A stretch of 64,000 nt of DNA from Channallabes apus (taxonomy: Eukaryota > Chordata > Actinopteri > Siluriformes > Clariidae), in the NCBI GenBank assembly GCA_030522415.1, contig CM060127.1:6931207-6995206 (forward strand). Direction: 5' to 3'. Each line of letters begins with the position of its first letter. Positions within the stretch are counted from its first letter, which is position 1. Shown here piece by piece: positions 43,190 through 58,908 of the stretch. The notes beneath the pieces are model-generated. The model worked only from the letters and a program-made list of their open reading frames with translations, was not told where the DNA came from and ran no database searches. Made by a program: the position numbers and the translations under genes.

Positions 43190-44003
43190 TCGTGACGGGA
43201 CATAGGAGATCATGGGTGTGGCAGGGTGCGAGGGGCTGGCTTGGGATGAGACAGCAGGCGTTGGTCAATCCGAAGGGCCAGATGGATGAGGCCCTCCAGC
43301 GTAGCAGGTAGCTCTCACCCCGCGAGTTCGTCTTTTATGCGAGAAGCCAGCCCTTCATAATAAGCTGTCCGGAGGGCGGAGTCTCCCCAGGTGGTCTGGA
43401 CAGCGAGTGTGCAGAACTCCGTGGTCACGGACAAACCTCCCTGCCGTAGATGATAGAGTCTTGTGTCGGTCTCCACCTCACCGGCGGGGTGCTCAAAGGT
43501 GAGTCTTAGCTGGTGGGTGAACTCATTGTAGGAGTGAGCGGTATCTGAATCTGATTTGAGAACCATCGTGGCCCACTCAGCTGCCTGCCCGGTTAGCAAC
43601 GAGACGAGAAGTGCAATGCGTAGCCGATCGGTGTAGTACCTGGTGGAATTAAACTAAAACACCAAATCAAGCGCTGTTAAAAACACATCACACTTTCCAT
43701 TCGTGCCATTCCACTTATCTGGTAATGAAATTAATACGTCAGAAGGAGGGGGGGCGAAGGTTGGTGCGGCGCTGCAGCCATGACGACGGGGGGCCGGCTA
43801 GCCGCACCATCAACAGCCGCGCGGAGCTCCGCGTTCTCCTGCTTCAGCTCCGTGACTTCGCGGCGCAGGGCCGCTACGTCACGGACGCCTTGGCGTAGAG
43901 TAGCGATCTCAGCGCTAAGCTTATCGATAAGCACAGCGTGCTGATCGACCACGTCGCAAAGGCGTGCATGATCCGCTGGGTTCACCGCGCGGGACTCAGT
44001 CAT
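43190..44003 (-). pseudogene. gag: Chromovirus gag relic (copy 3)
   Basis: The minus strand starts at 44003 with [19 protein letters not shown], close to the Gag at 33570. It keeps the coiled coil and part of the capsid-like region (43315-43599, [19 protein letters not shown]). Frameshifts and stops lie between 43600 and 43730, and the match ends near 43190, before the zinc knuckle. It diverges enough to be a separate subfamily. Non-functional. Confidence 0.88.
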
Positions 44004-44004
44004 T
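43994..44004 (-). promoter_or_regulatory. Self-primer binding site of copy 3
   Basis: AATGACTGAGT on the minus strand, an 11-base perfect complement of the predicted RNA start at 44275-44285. Confidence 0.65.
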
Positions 44005-44005
44005 C

Positions 44006-44383
44006 TGTCAATGAACTAACCTGGAGTAGACAAGAAGATTTAGCTTTAGCGGTTAGCCCTTGTAGCGTGGATGGTAAACCCAAACGCGGAAGCAAGCAAG
44101 AAGGCACGATAACCACGCGATTTAATCTTAGGACTCTCACAACAATGGAGCAAGGCAAAAACACAAATTTAACCCGCGTCCTATAAACACACACTCTAGG
44201 CAGAAAGATAATCCAAGATAGTGAGTACTCATGAATTGGAAGCGATACGAGCTGATCCGACATGGGCAAAACTCAATGACTGAGTGACGTGAACCGCCAT
44301 CTTGTCTCCTTTTATGCTTCCTGCTTTTGCGACCTGGCTACTTCCGGGTCCTTGTGCATGTCGCGGCGCGAGTGTGTGTGACA
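44006..44383 (-). repeat. 5' LTR of chromovirus copy 3
   Basis: On the minus strand TGTCACACACACTC to GTTCATTGACA, 378 bp. An ATAAAAGG box at 44309-44316 lies 31 bases before the predicted RNA start ACTCAGTCATT (44285-44275). Homologous to, but clearly diverged from, the LTRs at 33187 and 37953. Confidence 0.9.
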
Positions 44384-44479
44384 ATAAGGTATTAGAGCCT
44401 GTAAATATGTCTGTGTTAGAGAGCCTGAGTTCCATCTGTAAGCATATGTTGAATGCAAAAAGATTCCAGAGTGCATGTA

Positions 44480-44572
44480 CAGTGGTGTGAAAAACTATTT
44501 GCCCCCTTCCTGATTTCTTATTCTTTTGCATGTTTGTCACACTTAAATGTTTCTGCTCATCAAAAACCGAAC
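44480..44572 (+). mobile_element. Tc1-like end fragment
   Basis: Starts CAGTGGTGTGAAAAAC after TA and matches the ends of the 25088 and 62192 elements for about 90 bp. It then gives way to AT repeats. Confidence 0.85.
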
Positions 44573-44583
44573 CAAAATTATAT

Positions 44584-44586
44584 TTA

Positions 44587-44649
<63 letters not shown>
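44584..44649. repeat. (AT)n microsatellite between two Tc1 ends
   Basis: Pure TA repeat joining the end of one Tc1 family to the damaged left end of another. Confidence 0.95.
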
Positions 44650-44652
<3 letters not shown>

Positions 44653-46056
44653 ATTTGGCCCCTTTGAACTTTTCCACATTTTGTCACATTACAGCTACAC
44701 AAACATGAATCAATTTTATTGGAAATCCACGTGAAAGACCAATACAAAGTGGTGTACACGTGAGAAGTGGAACGAAAATCATACATGATTCCAAACATTT
44801 TTTACAAATAAATAACTGAAAAGTGGGGTGTGCATAATTATTCAGCCCCCTTTGGTTTGAGTGCAGTCAGTTACCCATAGACATTGCCTGATGAGTGCTA
44901 ATGACTAAATAGAGTGCACCTGTGTGTACAAATACAGCTGCTCTGTGATGGCCTCAGAGGTTGTCTAAGAGAATATTGGGAGCAACAACAACATGAAGTC
45001 CAAAGAACACAAAAGACAGGTCAGGGATAAAGTTATTGAGAAATTTAAAGCAGGCTTAAGCTACAAAAAGATTTCCAAAGCCTTGAACATCCCACAGACC
45101 ACTGTTCAAGTGATCAATCAGAAATAGAAGGAGAATGGCACAACTGTAAACCTACCAAGACAAGGCCGTCCACCTAAACTCACAGGCCAAATGAGGAGAG
45201 CGCTGATCATAAATGCAGCCAAGAGGCCCATTGTGACTCTGGATGAGATCTACAGCTCAGGTGGGGGAATCTGTCCATAGGATAACTATTAATCGTGCAC
45301 TGCACAAAGTTGGCCTTTATGGAAGAGTGGCAGGAAAAAAGCCGTTGTTAACAGAATAAGAAGTCCCGTTTACAGTTTGCCACAAGCCATGTGGGTGACA
45401 CAGCAAACATGTGGAAGAAGGTGCTCTGGTCAGATGAGACCAAAATTTAACTTTTTGGCCAAAATGCAAAACGCTATGTGTGGCAGAAAACTAACACTGC
45501 ACATCACTCTGAACACACCATCACCACTGTCAAATGTGGACAATGACCCTAAACATTAAGCCAGGTCAACAATGGAATGGTTTAAAACAAAACATATCCA
45601 TGTGTTAGAATGGCCCAGTCAAAGTCCAGATCCAAATCCAATCGACAATCTGTGGCAAGATCTGAAAACTGCTGTCCATAAATGCTGTCCATCTAATCTG
45701 ACTGAGCTGGAGCTGTTTTGCAAAGAAGAATGGCAAGGATTTCAGTCTCTAGATGTACAAAGCTGGTAGAGACATACCCTAAAAGACTGGCAGCTGTAAT
45801 TGCAGCAAAAGGTGGTTCTACACCTAAGTATTGACTCAGGGGGCTGAATAATCATGCACACGCCACTTTTCAGTTATTTATTTGTAAAAAATGTTTGGAA
45901 TCATGTATGATTTTCATTCCACTTATCACGTGTACTGTACATCACTTTGTATTGGTCTTTCACATGAAATTCCAATGAAATTGATTCATGTTTGTGCCTG
46001 TAATGTGACAAAATGTGGAAAAGTTCAAGGGGGCCGAATACTTTCACAAGCCACTG
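44650..46056 (+). mobile_element. Tc1-like transposon, second family, decayed
   Basis: The right end reads CCACTG at 46056. Both flanks carry the inverted sequence with ACTTTTCCACATTTTGTCAC, and the outer left bases are missing. The same family end is intact at 49866 (CAGTGGCTTGCAAAAG). (AT)n tracts lie on both sides. Confidence 0.88.
44993..45834 (+). pseudogene. Tc1-like transposase, second family
   Basis: Starts MKSKEHKRQVRDKVIEKF, a typical paired-like helix-turn-helix start, then stops at TAG near 45125. It continues with LPRQGRPPKLTGQMR, where the GRP motif is intact. The catalytic blocks are WSDETK near 45430, DNDPKH near 45540 and NPIDNLW near 45640. The last has aspartate where Tc1 transposases usually have glutamate. 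The glycine-rich GGGS region between the first two blocks is deleted. Ends AAKGGSTPKY and TGA. Dead copy. Confidence 0.88.
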
Positions 46057-46063
46057 TGTGTAT

Positions 46064-46065
<2 letters not shown>

Positions 46066-46134
<69 letters not shown>
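46066..46134. repeat. (AT)n microsatellite
   Basis: Pure TA repeat at the right flank of the second-family Tc1 relic. Confidence 0.95.
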
Positions 46135-46136
<2 letters not shown>

Positions 46137-46194
46137 TGAGAGGGAGAGATCCTGCTTGACTTTTCAAATGCAGATTGACCTATATATCAACCTA

Positions 46195-46361
46195 CAGATG
46201 TCGCCCTTAAAACCCTGCGTGTTTTCCCGCGGTATGCCGCAATTTAGCGCGCGGCTTGCCGCGACTTGCCGGAGGCAACATTCGGGAATTTAAAATAAAT
46301 GTGTAGTGCTTCACTGAATATCCGCCAGATGGCGCATAGATGGACTTTATCTAAAAGCCGG
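46195..46361 (+). repeat. Left arm of a 167-bp inverted pair (X-type end)
   Basis: Begins CAGATGTCGCCC after TA (46193-46194). It is the reverse complement, with scattered differences, of 60142-60308, which ends at TA. Confidence 0.8.
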
Positions 46362-47814
46362 TGGTCCGGGAAAGTCAGTTTCCCTATGTTTCCCCGGTGG
46401 CGCGCAGATTCAAATCATGACGTCACTCGCTACCTAACGCTGAGAAGGTGAACGAGGATTTTAACAGTTTTTCTCTCGTTTTAAAGTGTTTTTATGAACT
46501 TTTTGAATTAAACAAATAACCTATGCATAATAATCGAGTGTCTTTTCGCTTTTTTTTTGTATATTTGAAGATAATTCATACGTTTTAAGCCGCTGCAAAA
46601 GGCTGGTTTGTTTATTTGTATATGTATGTTATTAATATTAATTTTTTAGAGATTATGTGTGCGTGCACGGAGAGTTTGTGTTGATAAGTGTATGTGGATA
46701 AGTTGATAAGTGTATCAGAAAGCATTAAAATGTTCATTTGAATTAAAATGACACACACACGTCTGTATATACAGTATATCAATTACATATATATCAATTT
46801 CATTAGTTCGTTCATTCTATTTGAAGCTTCGGATGTTTTTTTTTTTTTTTGGTTTGGTTAGATTAGTTCTGAACTCGCTTCCGTGAAACTATCGCTAAAA
46901 CAATGTACTGAGCCCTCCTGAGGATAAAAAGCTTTATTATTGTGTTTGAATAAATATTCAGATCTACCACAGCAGGTAATAAACTATGGTGTGTCATAAC
47001 CGAAGCAAAAACCACGATTATGCCTCGTTTCGTTCGACGGGAACGTGGTTCACTTGGCCGCGGTGTATTATAAACCTGTGGAATGTTTCACTGTTTATGT
47101 TCACATAAGAGGAACAAAAGCGAGTGAAATGTGGAAATGATGTGTGGCAACTCAATGAGGACTAAACCAATGATTTCGGTAACTCCACTGAGTGTAACAT
47201 CTGCATAGTGACACTGAACATCTTCACTTTTCCATTTACCTCTGAAAAAAAAGCTGTATTTTGTTTGTTTATATTTAGAGTTTTTATAACAGTAGAACAA
47301 GTACCCGCGCGCACGCACACACATAGACACACACACACAGACACACACACACAGACACACACACACACACACACACACACTCCGTCGGTATACAAATGAG
47401 TCAAGACGCAGCCTAACGTGGTGTCGTGTCGGATTTCAGTGGTCACGGAGTGGGAAGACTTTGAAGAAGCTGCAGTGACAGTAAACAGCTGAACAACTTC
47501 ACTTTTCCATTTACCTCTGAGGAAAAAAAGCTGTATTTTGTTTGTTTATATTTAGAATTTTTATAGTAGTATAAGAGAAAGTTATAGTTTGGTCTGTACT
47601 GTTGTTCGCACCCTTGTAGAGAATAAATAAATGAATAACACCTACATATCCCCTCTCAAGAGTGTCATAGTCCATTGTTAGTTTTAATGATCTGGCTGAA
47701 ACTAATTACCACTACATAAGTACCCTAACACCATTGATCATGAGTCTCAGCTGAACCTAATTCTATACTTGTAACAGAAAATGTAGATGCAGATTCCAAA
47801 TGTGTATTTATATA

Positions 47815-47856
<42 letters not shown>

Positions 47857-48030
47857 GTGTGTGTGTAGGCTCTACGCAGGGGCAAGAGAGGGCAGCGCAC
47901 CCTTAAATGTCTGCACATGTTAATATATTCCTAAAATGTATATATTACAAGTTGATAAACTGATCTGCGGTAGCGGAAAAATCCGCTGAAAATAGGACAG
48001 GCTACAGCGCACGAGCACACACACACACAT

Positions 48031-48065
<35 letters not shown>

Positions 48066-48599
48066 GACACACCTACCTTGAGCCCTGCGTCTGTCGGATT
48101 TCAGCGGTCACGAGGTGGAAAGACTTTGAAGCAGTTTATATATGAATCTAAGCTTGAACTTATCAGCATTGTAAATATATAATACTTTTCAAATAAAATC
48201 GCTATTACTTTGACCCTGAAGTTTAGTTTAGCACACACAAAAAACAGAAAAGTCATTTCTGGTAAATCAACGGAATGTGTAGTTTATTTACAGTAATGCA
48301 TTAAAAAATGAATATACATTGTACAGTACACGGTAAACACAGGAAAGATTACAAAATGAAAAAACAAACAGTGTCTACTTTATAAACAGCTTAGTATGTG
48401 CGTCGAGATGCTGAAATCCCTTGCATGTTTTTGCTTCCAAGTGGAGAGATATTTGACCGATAGCCTAGAACAAAAGATATATAGGTGTGATCACAACCCC
48501 CTCCGACCGACCGTGCCATCAATCACTGACCACCTCAGAAGTTCCCTCCAATGTATGGCTGCAATACTTGTTTTGCAAGTATTTTTAACACCATTCAAA
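46362..48599. other. Microsatellite-rich non-coding tract
   Basis: No gene is supported. 46608-46730 is an inverted match to 57200-57310. A segment with CACTTTTCCATTTACCTCTG occurs at 47222 and again at 47500, and a TTTCAG-GGTCAC segment at 47428 and 48094, so this part arose by duplication. (CA)n tracts lie at 47310-47382 and 48018-48066, and (GATA)n at 47814-47858. Confidence 0.5.
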
Positions 48600-48745
48600 G
48601 GCTTCAAAGGGGCAGTTATCGGCTATGACACGTTGAAGGAGAACTTAATAGTTCTCAAAAATAGTGTAAATGTCTGCAACAATCACTAACCATTAAAATG
48701 TTTTTTTTTTTTTGTAATTAAACACGAAAATATTAATTATATTTC

Positions 48746-48780
<35 letters not shown>

Positions 48781-48781
<1 letters not shown>

Positions 48782-50439
48782 AGGGCGTAGGTTTGCTCCC
48801 TGTGACTCCAACTAATACCCCCTGCCCCATCCACCTACCAACCTCCCACCCCAACTATGTCCACTGAATACATGTTTTTCTTAATATGGTGCGAAATCAC
48901 TTTACATTAATACTAGCAATGCTTCGATTTATATTAATCCACTCGAAATGCAATTCATTAAGTTAAATTAAGGAATAGTGTAAAGTTAAAGGAATGTTTC
49001 ATAACTGACAAAAAGATAGTCTTTAATAAAATAAAAACTATTCTTTATTGAGCCCTAGTGCAAATGAAACATCTCAATCATCTGTATATATATAAAAGTA
49101 GATTACATCTAAACATGAACTACTAGGTAGAGTACCACACAACAGCTCAATGCCTATTGCTCCTATATGAAGGAGACAAAAACATGCCTTCGCCTCTCGT
49201 TAACAAAAATAAACTGCTGGCATATTTGTTTGACATCAATACTGTCCAGGCTGTTCTTTTTTTCTTCTGATAAACACTAAAGATGATATTTTGTAGAATG
49301 CTGAAAACCTGTAATCATTGATTTACATAGTATTTGTTTTTCCTGCTACGGAAGTCAATGTTTTCAGCTTTTTTCCCCAATATCTTATTTTGTATTCAAC
49401 AAAATAAAGAAAATCATTAAAGTTTGGAACCACTTAAGGAGTAAATAGTGAGTAAAGTTTTTTTGGGGGTGAACAATGGCTTTGACCCTAACTCTTCCCC
49501 TCTGACTGCACTAGGACCGGACAGCATTGCCACCTGATGAAATAGCGTGACAAAAAAGTGAAATGTCAGTTCAAAACTTTTGCCAAAAACACTAATGAAT
49601 CACTTACATCCTCAGCCTATCACTCCTCATAATGCTAAATATTAGTATAATCAACATGTATAATACACGCACACATATTATATGTTATATACTGTATAAT
49701 CAACATTCAGATTGACCTCCTGTGAACTCGCCTCTTCACCTGAACTACAACATGGCTGATCTGCTTCTGTCCCCTAATTGAAAAACATTGAGGGATTCCT
49801 TATGAGCATGGACAGAGAATGCCTCAGCCTATTATTGGTAACAATGTTAAATCTCAGGACAACTACAGTGGCTTGCAAAAGTATTCGCCCCCCGTGAACT
49901 TTTCCACATTTTGTCACATTACAGCCACAAACATGAATCAATTTTATTGGAATTCCACGTGAAAGACCAATACAAAGTGGTGTACACGCGAGAAGTGGAA
50001 CGAAAATCATACATGATTTCAAAAAAATTTTTTTTTACAAATAAATAACTGAAAAGTGGGGTGTGTGTAATTATTCAGCCCCCTTTGGTCTGAGTGCAGT
50101 CAGTTGGCCATAGACATTGCCTGATGAGTGCTAATGACTAGAGAGCACCTGTGTGTAATCTACACTCTCTCCATCGCTGTCTGATATACAGCACAGGTGT
50201 TTAGGTTCTGTTACCTGACAAAACAGGATAAACACATGCCATTTAAACAGCAATCATTTTATTTCACTTTTTCTGAGTCTTAGTGTGCAAACCTCGAATC
50301 GAATCATTAATGTTCGCCAAGTAAGTGAATGCATTTTAAAAACTATTTTTCTGAAGTGGATTGTCTATTGGTGTCAACAAAATTCGGAGGATATTGGTGG
50401 GGACACATCCCCTCCGTCCACCCTAAATCTACGCCCCTG
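48781..50439. mobile_element. Probable hAT-like element
   Basis: The right end, inverted, is CAGGGGCGTAGATTTAGG. The left end is AAGGGCGTAGGTTTG. It lies in the microsatellite that is unbroken in X1 (3536-3571). No transposase is recognised. It contains a Tc1 fragment (49866-50158). Confidence 0.5.
49866..50158 (+). mobile_element. Tc1-like (second family) 5' fragment
   Basis: Begins CAGTGGCTTGCAAAAG after TA and follows the first 290 bp of the 44650 element, then stops before the transposase. Confidence 0.88.
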
Positions 50440-53685
<3,246 letters not shown>

Positions 53686-53870
53686 AAGATGATAACTTCA
53701 TCTTTAAAGCTTGCACTTTTGGTGATAGCTTAATCCCATCAAGTTCTAGAAGAACTTTCTGAAAATAGCCTCTCCTTCAAGGATTATGGATACACCAACC
53801 GGTTCTTCCCCTTCAACAGCACGGACGACAAGGATTTTAAGAAGGTGTCACTTCGTCTGTCCCCCTGCAT
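53686..53870 (-). pseudogene. SAMD3-like terminal exon, X2 copy, internally deleted
   Basis: Homologue of 5017-5262. About 54 bases in the middle and a few near the exon start are missing. Still shows VVRAVEGEEPVGV and LLELDGIKLSPK on the minus strand. Broken. Confidence 0.45.
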
Positions 53871-54566
53871 AAAATTTACAAGAAAATAAATCATTTATTT
53901 TGAGAAACAAAACAAATCTGAATTGCTTCAACCTGTGCTGACTTCATTGAGAAAAAAATAATAATAAAAATAAATGATAATAAAAAAATGACCATCACTT
54001 CATATACTTCATATTGTTAAACTTGGGTTAAATTGCTTTAGCGCTAATCTTGCATCAGTAAAACATGGCATGAGATGGCTTTACAGTGTCAGGAAATCCT
54101 ATGATGAATGCTGAGTTTGTATTTAAAGGGTTAGTCCAAACATGAAAATTCGTTCAATAATTACTCATATTTATATATTCATTTGCATTTATATGCTTCT
54201 GTCCAATACAACAAACACTATATTCAAGGTATTAATAAATTGTATAATTAATAAGAAAACAATGCTTTACCAGGCAATCATCAAAGAGATCCTCTTCAGA
54301 TTCACGTCTCATCTTTACGCTTTGTTTCTGTGAAAATATTTACATTGTATCATTACATAATCTTTTATTCGTACAACTACATTTAGGCCTTTATCCAAAG
54401 CAAATTACAAAAGAGGAAGGCATCAAGCATGTCAAGCAGTGCTACTAACACAAAGTTTCTGACACCGTTAGAAAATTAAGGAAAAAGTGAGAAGCAAGAA
54501 TCATGTGTGCAAAGATTAAGCATGCAGGGTCACAGGATGACTGCAATGCGATTTAGACAAATTAGA

Positions 54567-55729
54567 ACTTCGGTAAAGCCAGCCGCGGTTCAGAAAAACA
54601 CGGTCAAGCCAGCCGCGATTGATTTTAGTGTGCGCACATATTACAGTGATTACGGTAGTTTCAGGACCGACACAGAGACAACGCGCTTTCAGAGCGCTTT
54701 TCATTTAGACGCCCAGGACTGAGAGATAATACAACATGCTCGTCAATTTTTACTTGCTTATTTATTTGCATTTCTGCTTTAATATCCGTGTTATTTATTG
54801 GTGACTTTGACGGTTGTCTGTTACAATATTTTTCTTAAATATTCACCATTCAAATAATTGTTTTATGTAGATAAGTTACAGCAGAATTCGTAGAAAACAG
54901 ACAAAATAATGTATTTAGTCTTTCTAAATACCAGAATTGATTTTTATTTTGTTTTACTGTTCAAAAGTAGCAGTTATTCTTCAATGAATGTTTTCTATAA
55001 TGAGGATTAACGTCTGCTTTGGAAGAGAGGTCAAATAAACAAATGTTCACAATGGGGAAAAAAAGTTAAATAAAATGCCTTTATTTCACTTCAGAGACCT
55101 ATGAAAAAATAAATTCTAGTAAGTATAAAATGCCATGGTCAGTTTTTATCCCATATAATGTACACACATTATATGATAAAAAAAAAAAGTAGAAAAAAAC
55201 AATGATCAGTTCTTATTCAGGACGTCCCATACTATATACACACCACATATGAAACTATTTTACTGCAGCATTTTTCAGATATGGGGCATTATTACATTTC
55301 AAAGGGGTATAAAGACCCCATTTCTAATAAGTGTAAAAGCTAAACTTACCTCGAACACGACAAACTCCAGCTGCAGCCACGCCGTGTTGTAACCTCCATG
55401 ATGATTCCCAACCGACTGATACACAGCGCGGGCACAGCGACTCCAAACACGCATGCGCAGTTTAATTTGCACACATTTTCGGCTTCAGTAGACACACAAT
55501 ACTTCAGACTGAAACAGAAAAAAAACAATGATCAGTTCTTATTCAGGACGTCCCATACTATATACACACCACATATGAAACTATTTTACTGCAGCATTTT
55601 TCAGATATGGGGCATTCTCTCTGTGTTGTTCATGAAACTACCGTAATCGCTGTAATATGCGCGCGCACTAAAATCAATCGCGGCTGGCTTGACCGTGTTT
55701 TTCTGAACCGCGGCTGGCTTTACCGCAGT
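54567..55729. mobile_element. DNA transposon with 8-bp target duplication (hAT-like)
   Basis: AAATTAGA flanks it on both sides (54559-54566, 55730-55737). X1 (6057-6064) and X3 carry this 8-mer once, with the same neighbours, so they are empty sites. Ends are ACTTCGGTAAAGCCAGCC and inverted ACTGCGGTAAAGCCAGCC, with arms of about 100 bp. Inside, an approximately 95-bp segment is repeated directly (55196-55290, 55522-55616) around a copy of the X first-exon segment. No transposase. The 8-bp duplication fits hAT, although the end sequence is not the usual CAG start. Confidence 0.82.
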
Positions 55730-56464
55730 AAATTAGAGCTGCTGTCAATACTGTATGAACATATGTACAGGTTCTTTACTCGTAACTCATTAATAAAGTT
55801 CGGCTTCAGAAAAAAAATGTTTATTGCTAGTGCTCTTTTACCATTTAATGCTTTAACACACACGACTCAGTTTGTTCAGAAATGGCATCTAACTGGCGAG
55901 CCTTTGTCTGAACACGCCATTTTCACTCGGGTTGGGGGTAAGAAACACACATCTCGGTGTATTAATCCGCGCGCTCGGTTCGTTATTATTTTATTTATTT
56001 ACCACAGGACCCATGGGGCCTCCGTAGGTTCAGGTTTTTACACGAAAACGGTGTTTTGTGAATCTCCACACTATTAAAAACTGAAATTGCTAATTGTACG
56101 TCCTGAGATTAAGATGAACATTAATTGGGAGTCATGAAAGCGAGAATCACATCCAAAAAAGAAAGCTAAACTTACCTCGAACACAACAAACTCCAACTCC
56201 AGCCACGCCGTGTTGTAACCTCCGTGATGATTCCCAACCGACTGATACACAGCGCGGGCACAGCGACTCCAAACGCGCATTCGCAGTTTAATTTGCACAC
56301 ATTTTCGGCTTCAGTAGACACACAATACTTCAGACTGAAACACGACTGCCCCCTACAGGTAATGAAGGGCATGTTCACAGCTTCCCGCACGCAGCCGCGC
56401 AAAGCCGCGGCAAGTCACGGGATCCCTTTTCTCGAAACGCAGGTTTTTAATGGCGACATCTGTA

Positions 56465-58003
56465 TATATTATAAACTATTATATATATAATTATATATTA
56501 TATACTATTATTTTAATCTTAAATAAAGTTGGCCTAATACAATATTGTTTCCAATGCTGAAGCAAACATGATTTTGTTTTAGTTTATTCGCTGAATACAA
56601 CGCGACCCACATCACCTCTTGGTGAAGACCCACAGAAACCGTTACTGTAATCCCCCTTCTCACCTACTGTATCCTTGGTGTGAAGTTATCAAACCGGTTT
56701 CGCTGATCGGGTAATTCTGCTTCAAGCACTTTCCGATGCTGTTGCGAGGAAATTCCACCCCACAGCAACAAGCAAATAAGAGACATAATTAACGAACTTC
56801 TTAGAAAGAAAAGATTGAGTTTTCCTCTTTTCTAAAAAAAAAAAAAAAAATTTATGAATACTCTTACTTTTGTAAAGATTTTGAGTGACCATTTGCGATA
56901 TACAGTACTGCCTGCTTTATTATAAATTTAATAAAACTTTATTGCAACTAAATTGTGTGTGTGTGCCTTATTGAATATTTAATAATGCTTCCGGAACATT
57001 GTTATCCATACGTTTTACAGTATGTACAGTATATTGAAAACAGTGAAGCATAAAAGACAAACCGAAAGGACAAATTAAGGAATGTACGAAACATTAACAC
57101 CTTTACCGTGTTCAAATAAGTACTGTAGAGTTACTGCATTATGTTTCAAGACATCCTTAATTAAAAAAGAAATTCCCTAATTATGTCCACAAATACTTTG
57201 ACAACATACACTTATCAACTTATCCACATAAACTTATCCACACAAACTCTCCTCGCACACACACACAATCTCTAAAAAATGTATATTAATAACATACATA
57301 TACAAATAAACAAAAATATAAACGTCTATATTGAAGTTTACGGTGAACGCAGAGTCGGCTAAGCAGACGTGATGACGCGCGCGCCCTCACCTCTGTTACG
57401 ACTGCCTACAGTATTTGGCCAAAAGAATTATAATAATTGAACGATATGCCTGGTCCTGGAAAGAGACATCAACAGTCTGGCGCTGAGAAACGAAAGAACC
57501 GAAAGAAAAAAAAGGCCTAAGATGAAGCCTGTGCATCAATTCCAGAAATAAATGAGTTGGCTATATTACTTAATGTAAATATTCTACTAAATCTAACCTG
57601 AAATTATAAACTTGACATAAACCACTTTTGAATGGTTGAGCAAATTACCTTTTTTTAAGTTGCATCAAAAAGATTTAAGGCATTCATAATTTAAATATAA
57701 AAGCATAAAAAACTTAATTACATATTGATTTACACTCAAAACACATTTCTTTATATAAACATTTATTATGGAATGAACATATTTTCATCCAAAATGTTAA
57801 CAATAAGATTTTTTTTTTTTAAATGTATAAACACCAACAGTCATTCAACACTGTTAACTGAATTTGAAATTGAGAGGGAAAAAAAGATGTCTGCATTTAT
57901 CCACGAATTTAATTTTGCAATGGGTACATTTTGTCCTTGTCAAACCTGCTGAAGAAGAACCAAACTAAATACTCTGCGACTAAAATAAATTACTCCATAA
58001 ATG
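56465..58003. other. Mostly non-coding tract with one possible hAT-gene start
   Basis: 56640-56710 shares AAACCGGTTT-type sequence with 41060 and 52365. 57200-57310 mirrors 46608-46730. A plus-strand ATG at 57447 opens MPGPGKRHQQSGAEKRKNRK and then stops after a lysine run. This resembles the lysine-rich starts of ZMYM1/hAT-type proteins, but only 24 codons remain. No other gene was found. Confidence 0.3.
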
Positions 58004-58141
58004 TATGTGTGCCCTGCGATGGATTGGCACCCTGTCCAGGGTGTACCCTGCCTAGTGCCCGAAGTCTCCTGGGATAGGCTCCAGGTCCCCCGCGACCCTG
58101 AACACAGGATTAAGCGGTATAGAAAATGAATGAATGAATAA
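58004..58141 (+). mobile_element. V-SINE tail fragment
   Basis: Matches the tail part of 28095-28448 (CCCTGTCCAGGGTGTACCC, ending AATGAATGAATAAA) without head or core. It could equally be the 3' end of the partner LINE that supplies this tail. Confidence 0.8.
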
Positions 58142-58178
58142 AATTACAAATAGTAACACTCAACTTTGCAACATACAT

Positions 58179-58184
58179 TTATTA
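58179..58184 (-). terminator. Polyadenylation signal for the 58324-59577 gene
   Basis: AATAAA on the minus strand, about 140 bases after the TAG of the last exon. Confidence 0.4.
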
Positions 58185-58323
58185 ATTGGACTGAAAAGAA
58201 AATTAGAAAATGTTCCTGAAACAAAATCAGCAGAGGTAAAACATGGAACATTCATGTGCGACTGATGGAAACTCAATAAGTCACAATCCCGATTTCCTGT
58301 GGAGGCTGAAGACAGTCCTCTTC

Positions 58324-58392
58324 CTACCTGAGGACAAACAGGGCCATTGCCCACCTCACAAGTTCTGCCTGAGCTTCATCTTCCTGAACAAC
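58324..58392 (-). pseudogene. Unidentified gene, last coding exon
   Basis: Acceptor TTTTATTAG is followed by 22 codons (VVQEDEAQAELVRWAM, then six more) and TAG at 58324-58326. It is entered in phase 0, matching the exit phase of 58909-59073. A helical, acidic-then-hydrophobic tail. The protein family is not recognised. Confidence 0.5.
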
Positions 58393-58908
58393 CTAATAAA
58401 AGAAAGGACATTTGTTAGACAATTGCTCTATTTGGCAAAACAGTGTCTGATGTATGCATGTAAAATCACTTAATGCTCCCTATGAGTGAAAAAAACACCT
58501 AGGATTATGGTGCAGCATGATAAATGTAATTAGCTCAATAAATAGGCCAAAATTACTGACATACATATACACACATTATGTATTAATGATAAAGTTTATT
58601 ATTTTAAGTATTAATTTCAGGAGGTAATCACCTCCAGGCTCTAGGGACATAAAAACAAACATAGTATTGTTGGTTATGTTAGACTTGTAAAGCGTGAAAA
58701 AATGAACATGGCAGACATTGAAACCTGTATTCAGACAGCATACACTAACCTGTGAACAAGTTAAACTAAAGTTTTATTCTGCTAATTATGTTTTAATTTA
58801 GTGCATCACAGCCAACTTGATGTGGATGCCTTGCTCAGGTCCTGTGGCTTCCATTCACAAGATTACATCTGACACCAAGCTAATTTCTGCTTTTGAGCGC
58901 GTACATAC

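Noticed and set aside
44229..44798. 189-codon minus frame and partner plus frames with long IYIYIY stretches
   Set aside because: Produced by the (AT)n microsatellite joining unrelated Tc1 and LTR pieces. The same applies to 45891-46293 and 52118-52375.
47088..47446. Frames with CVCVCV runs
   Set aside because: Translation of a (CA)n repeat.
48396..48689. 97-codon frame as a gene
   Set aside because: Its second half is the dispersed repeat also at 3390-3470 and 31830. No splice or family evidence.
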